A DNA stretch of 64,000 bases, from contig CAUWAG010000003.1 of assembly GCA_963556695.1 (NCBI GenBank), positions 4,154,001-4,218,000 of the forward strand, written 5' to 3'. The position numbers and the translations under genes are program-made. The notes beneath the pieces are model-generated. The model was given only the letters and a program-made list of their open reading frames with translations, ran no database searches and was not told where the DNA came from. Of the stretch, positions 42,098 to 51,541 are shown piece after piece. How positions within the stretch are numbered: position 1 is the first letter of the stretch; every line of letters begins with the position of its first letter. Source of the DNA: Anthostomella pinea (taxonomy: Eukaryota; Ascomycota; Sordariomycetes; Xylariales; Xylariaceae).

Positions 42098-42700
42098 TCA
42101 TGGCCTTGGCCCTGGGCTCGTCACGGCTGGGTGGCTGCGGCGCTCTCGTCCTGGCTGAGCTGTATTTCCAATTCTGTTGTTCCCTTCGCCACGGAGCCGT
42201 TGGGCGAGCCGCAAATCTCTCTAAAGCTGTGATTAATCCAACTATAAAGCCTAATGACTCAGTGCGCACACATACCTGCTGGATTGTGACGCGCTTTGCG
42301 TGGATAGCACAGAGATTGGTATCTTCGAACAGAGACACAAGATGTGACTCTAGAGCTTCTTGGAGAGCACCGAGCGCTGACGATTGGAATCGTATGTCGT
42401 TCTTATAGTCATGGGCAATCTCACGAACATGTAGTTCAGTCAGTACAGTCGTCACTTAAAAAATGAAAATAAAAGCTTTTTGCAACTTACTAGTCGCTGA
42501 AACGGTAGCTTGCGGATTAGTAGATCGGTCGATCTCTGATAATGTCGAATTTCGCGCAGGGCCACGGTACCAGGCTTATAATGACGTAATTTCTTAGTAT
42601 GAACCGTTTTCGGCTTGCTCCCTGTGCTCTTGGATGCTAGTTGCTTGCGTGGAGCTTTGCCGCCGGTGGATTTTCGTGCTGTCTGTTTTGTGCGTGCCAT
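42098..42700 (-). CDS. divergent histone H3 variant
   Basis: Three exons. Exon 1 (42700-42491) encodes [24 protein letters not shown], then an atypical [16 protein letters not shown] segment, and [20 protein letters not shown] with [10 protein letters not shown]. Intron 1 begins GTAAGT at 42490. Exon 2 (to 42276) encodes [20 protein letters not shown] and [20 protein letters not shown]. Intron 2 (42221-42275, 55 nt, GTATGT...CTTTAG) joins in phase 0 to exon 3 (42220-42098): [18 protein letters not shown] plus an extra tail of about 20 residues, TGA at 42098. K4, K9, S10, K14, K18 and K23 contexts are canonical. The A-R-K-S of K27 is replaced and the tail is one residue shorter. The intron 1 acceptor is odd: no AG precedes the conserved V-R-E codons (42428-42420), so either splicing uses GAG at 42420 and drops them, or the gene is damaged. 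It lies between two LINEs. Confidence 0.85.
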
Positions 42701-42921
42701 AATGCGGACAGTAAATGAGAGGAACAACGTGGTAATTTATAAAGAGGTAAGTGGTGCCAGTATTTAAATCATGATATAACAGTTTTGTCATTAAAGATGA
42801 CAAAGTGAAACATTGTGTTATCTAACGCAACGCCACCTTGGCCGCTTTTTACCGTTGGATTTCGAGGGCTGGGGATGACAAGAAAATGTTTGCAAGAAGC
42901 TTTTGTCTAGTAAGATTCAAA
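42701..42921. promoter_or_regulatory. probable promoter of the H3 variant
   Basis: About 220 bp between the H3 ATG and the tail of the reversed LINE. It contains an AT-rich stretch with TATTTAAAT-like sequence (about 42758-42770) on the gene side. No other gene fits here. Confidence 0.3.
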
Positions 42922-44740
42922 TTTGTTTGTTTCGTATTTAACGTGGGGGGTAGCTCCTTAGTAGTGCAACCCACGCCTCCCAGAGCCTCTGCATCGCAGG
43001 GTTGTGGAGGTCTCAAGATAATAAGTACAGTCAGCCCCGCTCACGGGCCCATCCCCGTTGTTGCGGCGGTATGACCTTGGGGTCATCCATCTGGTCCTTC
43101 GAGAACAGCTATCTATCAGAGACAGATTGTTGAAAAGAACTTGCTCTTCTCTACGAATTTTGCCCATTCTGTGCTCCTCTCCCCCAAGTATTGTAAACAG
43201 GCTGTCCTAGGCGGGTACCTAGGCAACAACCGATATTTTCCTAGCCTCTTACAAAAGAAAATATGTTGTGGTGTTTTCTTTTCACCACAGCTGCAGTGGT
43301 TGTTCGAGTCTGTATGCCCAAAGCGTTCGTGGTATCTGGCAAAGTCGCCATGTCCAGATCTGGCCGCTAGAAGTCTGTGTAGAGTGCTCCTCTTAAAGGA
43401 TATAAGGCCTCTTTCAGTTACTGCATGTGAGTATACTTCTTGATACCTAGGTTCTGATTGGTCTTTTCACCATTGGTTGAACTCTTCCTTGCCCTTTCTC
43501 TTGAGATCTCTCTTGACCCAAGAGATTGTAGGAAGGTTTGTCGTGTCTGTTTCTAGCATAGCACCCTCTTTTGCTAATATATCGGCAGCTTCGTTACCAT
43601 CAATATCTCTGTGTCCAGGAATCCACTTGACGGTCACTCCAGGAGTGTGTGCTGTGGCAAGTTCTTGAAATCGTAGAAAAATGTTTTGTGATGTCTCGGG
43701 TGGAGTCCCATTGAGCCCATCTACCACTGACGTGTTGTCCAGGCAGACATATAGCTGTTTTCCGTGTCCAGTTGCCCTGGCTGCTGCAAGACCTTGGAGA
43801 GCACCATGGACTTCAGCATCTACTACTTCTGCTTGTAGAAGTCTGCCCCTTCCCCGGTATACTTCTTGTACAGTGCCGCCTTTCCTGATGGTATAACCCC
43901 ATCCAGTGCGGGTTGTGCCTTGGTCATCCAATTATGATCCATCTGAGTAGATGACAAGGTCAGTGTTCGCATTTCTTTCCTGTAACCATTGCTTGAAGAG
44001 CTTTGTTTCTTTGTCCTTGTCTTTACGGACTGGGGGCTTCTTCCATAATGGCTTGGTGAGTATTGGTCTCTGGAAGTCAGGGACTAGTTGGAAGCTCCTT
44101 TGTAGCCTTGTTGGTTCTTTGCGAGCTTGTATTTGGAGCCTGCCAACAAGAGGGTGTCTCTGGTCTACTCGTCCGAGTCGGAAGCCGTGACGTCTTCTTA
44201 TTGACTCTGCAAGAATTCCTGCTGGAGGAATCTGTGATTCAAAGTGTAGGATATGTCCAGGGTGTGTTTTCCAGACCGGCAGGATAGCTCTGATTGCCGT
44301 TCGTAGTACAGCATCTATCGTTCCAAGAAGCCTTTTAATGCGACATGCTGATGTCCCACCTAAGCTCCCAATTTTTTCTATTCCTGGGTACCAGGCCTCC
44401 AGGCCGTGTGTAAGAATAGGAATAACACAAGTTTTCACAGCCTTCTTGGTTGACTTTACTGGAAGTCCTTTGACTGTGTTGCATAGTCCTCGAATGTGGT
44501 TTGCTACCCTACTAGCTTTCTTGGCCCAGTAGGAAACGTGATCTTTGAAGTTCAGTTTTCTATCCAGGAAGACACCCAGCCATCGCATGGAGTTCTTTGC
44601 TGTTCTGTTCATTGTCCCGTGGCGGACCGGAGGATTGTCTGAGTTCTTTTTCTGTGAGAAATGCATGATCTCGGTTTTGTTGGGATCAAATTCAATAGCG
44701 TTGTCGTGTCCCCATTGGTTGAGCAGGTAAAGATTTTCAA
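42922..44740 (-). mobile_element. 5'-truncated, mutated copy of the same LINE, reversed
   Basis: From the GTTTG tail at 42922 it follows the intact LINE in reverse up to about 44737, where it is truncated inside the RT domain (LLNQWGHDNAIEFDPNK). RNase H is present. Stops replace sense codons of the intact copy: TAA for the Gln after YSDGS (near 43931), and TGA for the second Trp of NQWW (near 43466). Both fit C-to-T and G-to-A. It is more than 90 percent similar by eye over most of its length. Confidence 0.92.
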
Positions 44741-45406
44741 AAAATGTCTGTGTGATGATGTAGCTTCTCATCGAACGTAGCATAACTACATGTATATATT
44801 CATGTACATACCACAAGCGATCACAGGCTGGTATGGCTGTATGCGAGATGGGGAAACGCAATTTCCAACATATTCACACTGGTGGATCGCCTCTACGACT
44901 GTGCTGGAGATCTGACTTCCTGGTGGGGTGAGGATATCCAGAGAATGGACTGTATCTGGACCCAGGCACGGCCACTACAATCCAAGGCGAATGCGGTAGA
45001 AAACAATGAAGTCAAGTGTTTAAGTGCCCTTGACTCGGGGATCATGGTCAATCAGGTCAATAGAACCTGTGCGGCAGAAGACGCAGTAACATAACCAAGC
45101 TCCGGCGCCTTGCTTCCCTCGCCAGCTTCGCTAGAGCCCTGTACGTCAATCGCCACGGTCGAACAGCTATTCTAAAAGTCGTCTCATCTGCGCAACCAGG
45201 CGGCTCATGTCCGACTCCACATCTTCGTTCTCATCGGCGGAACCAACAGGCCAGAACACCCTCTCGATCGATGGAACTTCCGTATATGCCTTGCCCAATT
45301 TTTCTCTAGCCGAAAGCCCTTGCTCTTGCATCCAGGGACGTCGCAGGGGAATATCCAACGCTTGTTTAACGCTCTTCTAGTTTTGATGCGTTAGGATACA
45401 TCGCAG
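44741..45406. other. no supported gene
   Basis: Short frames only; nothing recognised, apart from a possible intron end (ATCGCAG) at 45406. Confidence 0.4.
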
Positions 45407-45697
45407 GAATTCTTACACAAAGTCAAGACTATCGGTACTCTATGCGCTAAGAAGAATCCGACCTGGACCTGGGGCCCCGAAGGACATTTGTCAACGTTCT
45501 TATCCATCATTCAGGTTCGCCTCATCCTACAGGGAGATTTCATTGCTGGCTAACACTTGCTATAGTGGTTTGAGCACGGCTGCCGCTGCAAGAGCCAGTG
45601 TGGAAAGAATTGCAGCTGTAGGAAACGCAGGCAAAGATGCAATGGGCGCTGTTACGATGGAGGCTCCTGTTTGTATTCTAGACTTGTGCTGGTTTAA
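45407..45697 (+). CDS. Cys-rich (CXC-like) protein, two 3' exons
   Basis: Exon A (45407-45514, 36 codons) encodes FLHKVKTIGTLCAKKNPTWT and WGPEGHLSTFLSIIQ. A 51-nt intron (45515-45565) has a GTTCGC donor, GGCTAAC branch and TATAG acceptor. Exon B (45566-45697) encodes WFEHGCRCKSQCGKNCSCRK and RRQRCNGRCYDGGSC before TAA. The spacing C-x-C-x3-C-x3-C-x-C-x6-C-x3-C-x5-C resembles CXC/tesmin-type zinc-binding modules, also found in transposon-encoded proteins. Exon A is preceded by a likely acceptor, so further 5' exons existed but were not found. Partial or decayed. Confidence 0.42.
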
Positions 45698-46875
45698 GAT
45701 ATGGCGTGCACGGGTGCCGTACACGCCCACATAATATAGGTACGTGCCACAGAACTGATATAAGTTATCTGCGCATAGCCATAAAAACACAGACGGTTCA
45801 ACGAGAGTGGTTTGAAATGTATTCCAGGTTGCTGCAATTCGCGTGTATAGAATAAGGCCTGCTACGAATATAAATCCAATTACTTTTTAAGCATATGCAT
45901 GGTCAAGGTCTTTGAGCCTCTGTCTTGAAAGATCTTCTAAGGTTCACACCCTTTCACGCCTTTTAAGCTTTTTGTATATAGTTCCCTTCATGTAGATAAA
46001 AGACCGCCTTCCTTGGCTACGTCATAGCTATTTAGCTACGATGGGCCAGCCTCGGTTTATCTCATATGTCTTGTTTGTAAAAAAAATGATAGACAGACAA
46101 GAGGTGAGCCGAGAAGCAACGCGACGCGACTGTCGATCTACAATTCCAAGCACTGCAAAATTGTGCCGTGTGAGAGCACCTTTTGCTGCGGGTTAGCCCG
46201 AACTTGGTGGACTGACAGCGTTGCCTGATTGCCAAATCAGGCTGGAGAATCACGAAGTGATAACCAATCATTATCAGAAACAGGGGTTCAGGTTATTCGG
46301 CAGTCGTCAACGTTGGTTATGGGTGGGCTGAGCCTGGCGTGACAACGCAGGCGACCCCTTGAATCGCCACACCACAAGCAGCAGCAGCAGTCGACTCCAT
46401 CAGTTCCCAGCCCCTGACAAGAAGCGAGCCGGTCAATTCGCAGCAGCGGCTCTCACCCCTGCCCTGTCATTCTTCCTCCCTGGTACATACGCAATCGAAC
46501 TTCCAGCAGGGCTGGGCATTCCGGCAACCTAGGTTGCAAGCAGGCGCTGCTAGGATTTCCCCTAGTGGGAAACAATGCTACCAAAGCCCTAAACTCCACA
46601 TAGCTGCATTCCTATACCCATGTCAGAGGGTGAATCGTAGAAGCAATACGATACGAGCCTGATCTGGGCTGCGAGGACTGACTTTGACGCAATCAGCGCC
46701 TGGTGCATAGCACTCCCTGCAGGAAGGTACTGCGTTCTCTGCCCTCGCGCCCAAGTAGGATGGGTACACCTAAGACACCCCGTTTGCTCCAGGCCATTGC
46801 GTGGGCACCATGCCCCCTGGTCACATCTCAACCCAGCCCCGCAAACAGGGCATCCGTTCACGAATGGCTTGCAAG
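45698..46875. other. no supported gene
   Basis: AT-rich between 45780 and 46080, otherwise only short frames. Confidence 0.45.
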
Positions 46876-47177
46876 TTGAAGCTATCTGTCCAGGGTTCAT
46901 TGAAGCCAGCATGGATCTCGGAATGCAAACCACAGTCCGTATTGCACACTTCTCTGTACAGGAATTTCTTCGACAACAGTGTCGAGGCAAACTCATCTCA
47001 CTCCCTTATCCTGAGCAAGTTGATCGTGCGTCAGCCCCTTATGGAGCTTGACGAGATACTTGTCAAACCGCCCGGCAAATTCAAGATATTCCTGTACAGA
47101 GAAGTGTGCAATACGGACTGTGGTTTGCATTCCGAGATCCATGCTGGCTTCAATGAATCCTGGACAGATAGCTTCAA
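46876..47177. repeat. 95-bp inverted repeat at the 3' end of the NACHT gene
   Basis: Arms 46876-46970 (plus) and 47083-47177 (minus) are complementary with two mismatches and a 112-bp spacer. Both encode EAICPGFIEASMDLGMQTTV and RIAHFSVQE, on opposite strands. A transcript through both would fold into a long hairpin. Confidence 0.92.
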
Positions 47178-48275
47178 GATCATGGACGTCCTCAAACCTG
47201 CGTGTAATATCGAACCTAGGCTGGTCGCCAAGCTCGACTGCAAGCGCATCGATCAGCTCCAAGTCCGTGAGGGGTCTTATAGCACAGCATAATATGTTCA
47301 ACATTTGCTGAGCATACTCCCGCAGTTCGGGTGCGATATTCCTAAGCATCCGGGCATAGGTGTCATCTAGCGATTGTGGTAGGGACTGTAACAGTTGATG
47401 GAGAAGATGCTGGTTTGCTGGGCAAGCTGCCAGCGCTTTCAGTTGGCATTCCACCCAGCGGAAACTGAGAGTCTGTTAGTCACCACATATAGACATTACA
47501 GGGGCACTAACACTCCATTTGCTCGTTCTGTCAGTGCTTTTTCGATCCGGGCAGAGTATCGCTGCCATTTCCGATATCGTCTGTTGTCTTGGAGGTTCTG
47601 CGCAACGAAAATGGCTACATCGCGGTCCACTTCGATATTCTTTATCTCAATGGTCTCTTCCGGCTTTGCATCCAGCTCTTCCCGTATATCGACTTCATCC
47701 CGGCTTGTTACTAGGAGGTGCAGGCCTGGTTCTTCCCACCCACGCATGTCTTTGATGACCTGGAGCATCACTTCTCGATGCTTGTTCCGCGGGCTTTCGT
47801 CTAGCGCATCAACTAGTATGTAAACGTCTTGAAACGCTCGTACCAGCTGATGGAGGCAGCCCAGGAGGGCTTCGTCAGGCGGACTCGCATGACGGTAGCT
47901 CCCTTGCAGGCGGGATAGGTCATTGTGGTTATCTAGCTGCATCGACAGCTGGAGAATAAGGGCTCGGAGTAAAGCAGAGGCGTCCTGCTTGCTCTCGTCG
48001 TTAAAAGTGAAGAAAAAGAAAGCAATACCAGTTCGCGGATGCGATCTGCGGTGTCGAAAGGCGTACTGAATGGCAGTGGATAAGAGTACCGATTTGCCGC
48101 ACCCGGCAAAGCCTCTCAGCCATAGGAAAGACCGGGCGCTACGAAGCCAATCGTGGAAGACATCGCCGTGGACAAGCCAGAGCCCAGTACGCGGATGCTT
48201 CTTCTTGCAGGCCTCGTTGAAGTTGATGGTGGCGTCGGGAGCCGATGTGACCTTCGCTGAAGCGGTGTTAGTCAC
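46993..48275 (-). pseudogene. NACHT NTPase (fungal NLR-like), ankyrin or WD end missing
   Basis: The 5' exon (48275-47512) carries Walker A (FLWLRGFAGCGKSVLLSTAI), a Phe-rich strand, Walker B (DVYILVDALDESPRNK) and sensor-type LHLLVTSRDEVDIREEL. A 47-nt intron (47465-47511; GTTAGT, GACTAAC, TCTCAG) joins in phase 2 to the second exon: FRWVECQLKALAACPANQHL, SLPQSLDDTYARMLRNIAPE, CCAIRPLTDLELIDALAVEL and ARIAHFSVQEYLEF-like sequence (the winged-helix part). It ends at TGA 46993-46995, right after the inverted repeat, with no repeat domain. Fungal NACHT proteins act in heterokaryon incompatibility and immunity-like responses. Upstream N-terminal codons are frameshifted (48300-48764). Confidence 0.8.
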
Positions 48276-48299
48276 GTGTATGGAGATGGAGAGATGGCT

Positions 48300-48764
48300 G
48301 ACATACTACTGCTCGTAGACCACGCGCTCGAGCTCTTCATTGGCGGCGCTCTCCCCGGGCGTCACGGGCTGCCAGGTCGTTCTCCGGGCGTGCGTGCGAT
48401 GTGGCCGACCTTGCCGCACTACAGTTCGGACAAGTTAGGTTGCATGAAGCCACAACTGGGAACAGGTCGGAATCTATATGGGAAAGTCGCGAACCTTAGG
48501 CTGTGAGGCCGGCCAAGGTGTTACGCTCGATGTGCTCGATGCGCTCGAGCTCCAGGCCGACCCCGGGTCAAACCCCTCAAATTCCACCTTGACGGCGCCG
48601 TGGAGATTCATCGCCTCGGCGTACTCGTCCTCCAGGCGCTGGCAGAGTTGACACCCTTGATCATCTGGACGTGCTTGTCCACCCCCTTGGCTGCTAGCCG
48701 ACTGATCTTCTTCGCCGGATGGGCAGGAAGACAGAACTTGATGTCGTCCGCCCCCGGGCATCAC
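48300..48764 (-). pseudogene. degenerate N-terminal region upstream of the NACHT gene
   Basis: Coding-like pieces in different frames: DEYAEAMNLHGAVKVEFEGF, LELERIEHIERNTLAGLTA, then SAANEELERVVYEQ next to a GTATGT donor at about 48306. They resemble the helical N-terminal domain of fungal NLR-type proteins and probably belonged to the same gene, but the frames no longer join. Confidence 0.4.
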
Positions 48765-50363
48765 GGGCTGCCTCCAGCCTCCGGCATAGAACCTTGCCTT
48801 CCATGAAAACTTAACATCGTATATTGAGGTCAGTTATATTCGAAACAACATGCCGCCTCTGGCACGGCTGGTGGATCACCAGCAGATTTCTTCCAGGGAC
48901 CTTTGACCTCGGTTCAAGGTGCCCGGTCCTAACTCTATTACCCAGGCGTTCGACAACAGGGATGCTTTCATTATAGAAAGAAATGAACCACAAAGGCAAA
49001 AAAGTCACCAGAGATCCGTTCCACAAGCTCTCCAAGAATCAAGTCTGGCTTGCAGACGCGAAGGTAGGACTTACAGTATGACCCCCACCCCCAGCAAACC
49101 CGCCGTGATGAAGGCTACTGACAGCTGTTCGATTCCCTAGAAGAACAGGACCTTGGCGGACGACTCAAATTACAAGTCCGAGACTGCTGAAAAGAAGCGC
49201 AAGCTCGTCAGCATGAAAACCAGCAGGCCGGCAACACCGCAGGAAGAGTCTTACTGGAAGGCGGCATGGGCGAATGGAAGATCCTGCTTCTGGCCGATTA
49301 TGGCTGCCTAACGGCTTCCCTATCCAGATGGTTCCCGGTTTGTGGTCTTCGCCTTCGTCGAGTTCTCTCGGACTGATATCGCGGAGATGGCTGTTCAGGG
49401 CATGGTAAGTTTGACCAGATCCTCTATGCTTCCATTCCACGCTGACTCAGCCAACTACAGCGAGACACTGGCCCCCAAAACTCATCTACTTCACCAAGCT
49501 ATAACTTTCGTAAAATAAAAATAAAAAGATAAAACAAATGCGTCTCACTATTAAATACCCGCCGTTTATATTAATAATTTAATTTAATTTATATTATATT
49601 AAAATATTGGTGTATGCCCCTTTGAAAGTAAAGTAAAGTGCGTCCCACCACAGTCTCTAAGGAGCGCGTATAGTTTTACATTCTATTCGAGATATCTTAA
49701 CAACCCCGGGTGCTTAATGAGGGGCGTCCTTTTCGTTTATATTCTTATTCATTTACTTACATAAAACAATTTTTTCTTATTTTTAATACATCTTCTTGAC
49801 AAGTTATAACCTAATAAACAAGGCGAGTTTCGGTGGGAAACAGGGGGGTGTACGCCTAATATTGTCCGGTCAGTGTAGGCTCCAGAAGCCTCTGTCCACT
49901 TTGATCACGCAAGACTGGGTTGAATTGAATCTCGATCACAATTAGACAGTGAGGGCGCACACCAGCTGCAGCTCGCCAGGCTCCACACACCCTGGCAGCC
50001 GTGAGATGGGGGTCCGTGGTCGTAGGATAGAGAACGCAAAGCCTCCTACCCGTATCCAGCTCTCTTCCTTCACTTCTTTATCTTTGATTTGAGTCGGTTC
50101 GCCCTTACCATCTGCCTTGTCTCGTCCCTGTTGTCACTCATCCTGACATAGACCTTGGAAAAACGTCGATTGTCAGAACAAGAAAATTTCCCATATAACT
50201 TTAATTACTTTCATAGCCAAGTTCCAGTACTACCCTACCAACTTCAATCATATAATTACCCACTGGTATATGTATCGAGGTAAGCAGTGTTGATACTGTT
50301 ATTCCCAGTGCCCACATTGCTTATAGATCGTGATCATTAATACTATTTGCAGCTACGCCCAAC
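48765..50363. other. no supported gene; AT-rich island 49500-49830
   Basis: 48765-49490 holds only short frames. 49500-49830 is strongly AT-rich (TTAATTTAATTTATATTATA-like), as in RIP-affected or AT-isochore sequence. Just upstream of the velvet gene a GTAAGC...TTTGCAG pair (about 50280-50352) could be an intron in the 5' leader. Confidence 0.5.
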
Positions 50364-51435
50364 ATGGGAAGTCTACACACCGACATTAAACGGACTTGTG
50401 TCTTGGCAGATCGAAATTTCGACCACCAAAAATGTATATCGTACCATGTAGCACTTCTCCAGCAACCTCGTCATGCTCGTGCTGCTGGATCCGGATCAAA
50501 AGGTGTGTAAAGACGCGATTAAAAATGACAGGTCCCCAGCCGCTGATATTATAGCAGCGTACATCAACCGGCGACCGATTAATCCTATACCCATTCTCAC
50601 TGTCAGTGTATTCGAAGACGCGAGGGATGTCACATTCGAGTACAATGGGGATTTCATATGCTATGCTTCGCTCGAACGTATCAACGAATCAACACCTTCA
50701 CCTTGCCCGATTGGCAGCCTCGTATCGAGCTGCTATTACCTTTCCCGGCCCTATCGAGCCGGGTATTTCTCGTTTCCGGACATCGCTATCCGCGATATTG
50801 GACAGTATCGCCTGGTCTTCAACCTGTATGAGATGACCAAAGCGGATAACGTTTCGGCGGGTCATGCCAATCATATCGTTGCCTTGAAATCTAAAGAGTT
50901 CGACGTATACGGCATCAAGGACTGCCCGGGTCTGTTACCAAGCAGTGCTCTCGATCGGGAGGTTGCCAGTCAAGGTTGTCGGGTCCGTCTGCGCACTGTC
51001 CAATGCAAGGTCGAGACTCCCGGCTTGAGATCAGATGTTGAACATGGTGTACAGCCGCCCGTTGAGCTTTGCTATCACCTTTCCCCGCCTGCAATGCCAT
51101 TGTCTGCTGCACAGTCCGTGGTTTCCCAGGGTACCGGCTCTGTGTCGCTACAGGTCACCGCTCAGGACGACGAGCAAAATCAACAACCTGCATGGCAAGT
51201 GCTAGATTCTTCGAGCTTGGTAATGCCGATTCCACCGGCGTCCCTGGTGCTTCCATCGAACGGGTTTGCATGGCAGGAGCAAGCCACCGAGAGGGTCTGT
51301 CACGGCGAGCATACTGGGGAGCTGGGACATGGCCTGCAGCAAGCAGCTATTACTCTATTGACGAGAATATCAAGACTAGAGAGGAAAGGAAGAGAGAGAG
51401 AGAGAGATAGGTACAGTGGGAGGTTGCCCCTTTAA
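50364..51435 (+). CDS. velvet-domain regulator (VeA-like), C-terminus replaced by LTR-encoded residues
   Basis: Velvet proteins are fungal DNA-binding regulators that couple sexual development, light and secondary metabolism. Exon 1 (50364-50502) encodes HVALLQQPRHARAAGSGSK, the conserved Q-Q-P-x-x-A-R-A start of the velvet domain. A 52-nt intron (50503-50554; GTGTGT...TTATAG) leads in phase 1 to exon 2 with INRRPINPIPILTVSVFEDA, RDVTFEYNGDFICYASLE, AGYFSFPDIAIRDIGQYRLV and FNLYEMTK, then FDVYGIKDCPGL and EVASQGCRVRLR. The domain is complete. From 51298 the reading frame enters the retrotransposon LTR exactly at a codon boundary and ends after 45 LTR-encoded residues at TAA 51433-51435, giving 339 residues. 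VeA proteins normally have a much longer disordered tail with PEST and nuclear-export functions, so this product would be C-terminally truncated. Confidence 0.82.
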
Positions 51436-51513
51436 GGGGATCCTCTGGTCAGATCCTTCCCCTATTGGGAAATATCCACTTGTCATATGGGAAGGTCTGT
51501 GCAGGCCGTCACA
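51298..51513 (-). mobile_element. 3' LTR of the chromovirus, 216 bp
   Basis: On the minus strand it starts TGTGACGGCC (51513) and ends GCCGTGACA (51298): TG...CA ends with matching inverted termini. It contains a GA-rich run at 51377-51408. It directly follows the pol gene and polypurine tract, and its other edge is fused to the velvet gene. Confidence 0.9.
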
Positions 51514-51516
51514 CTA

Positions 51517-51530
51517 CCCCCCCCCCCTTA
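51517..51530 (-). promoter_or_regulatory. polypurine tract of the chromovirus
   Basis: On the minus strand TAAGGGGGGGGGGG immediately precedes the LTR, the position where plus-strand DNA synthesis is primed. Confidence 0.8.
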
Positions 51531-51541
51531 TTAAAGTCGGT

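Noticed and set aside
47395..47823. Plus-strand frame opposite the NACHT gene
   Set aside because: Shadow of the Walker-motif-bearing minus strand.
48270..48330. Direct splice of the upstream EELERVVYEQ exon to the NACHT exon
   Set aside because: The GTATGT...TTCAG intron is good but the phases do not match, so the join gives the wrong frame.
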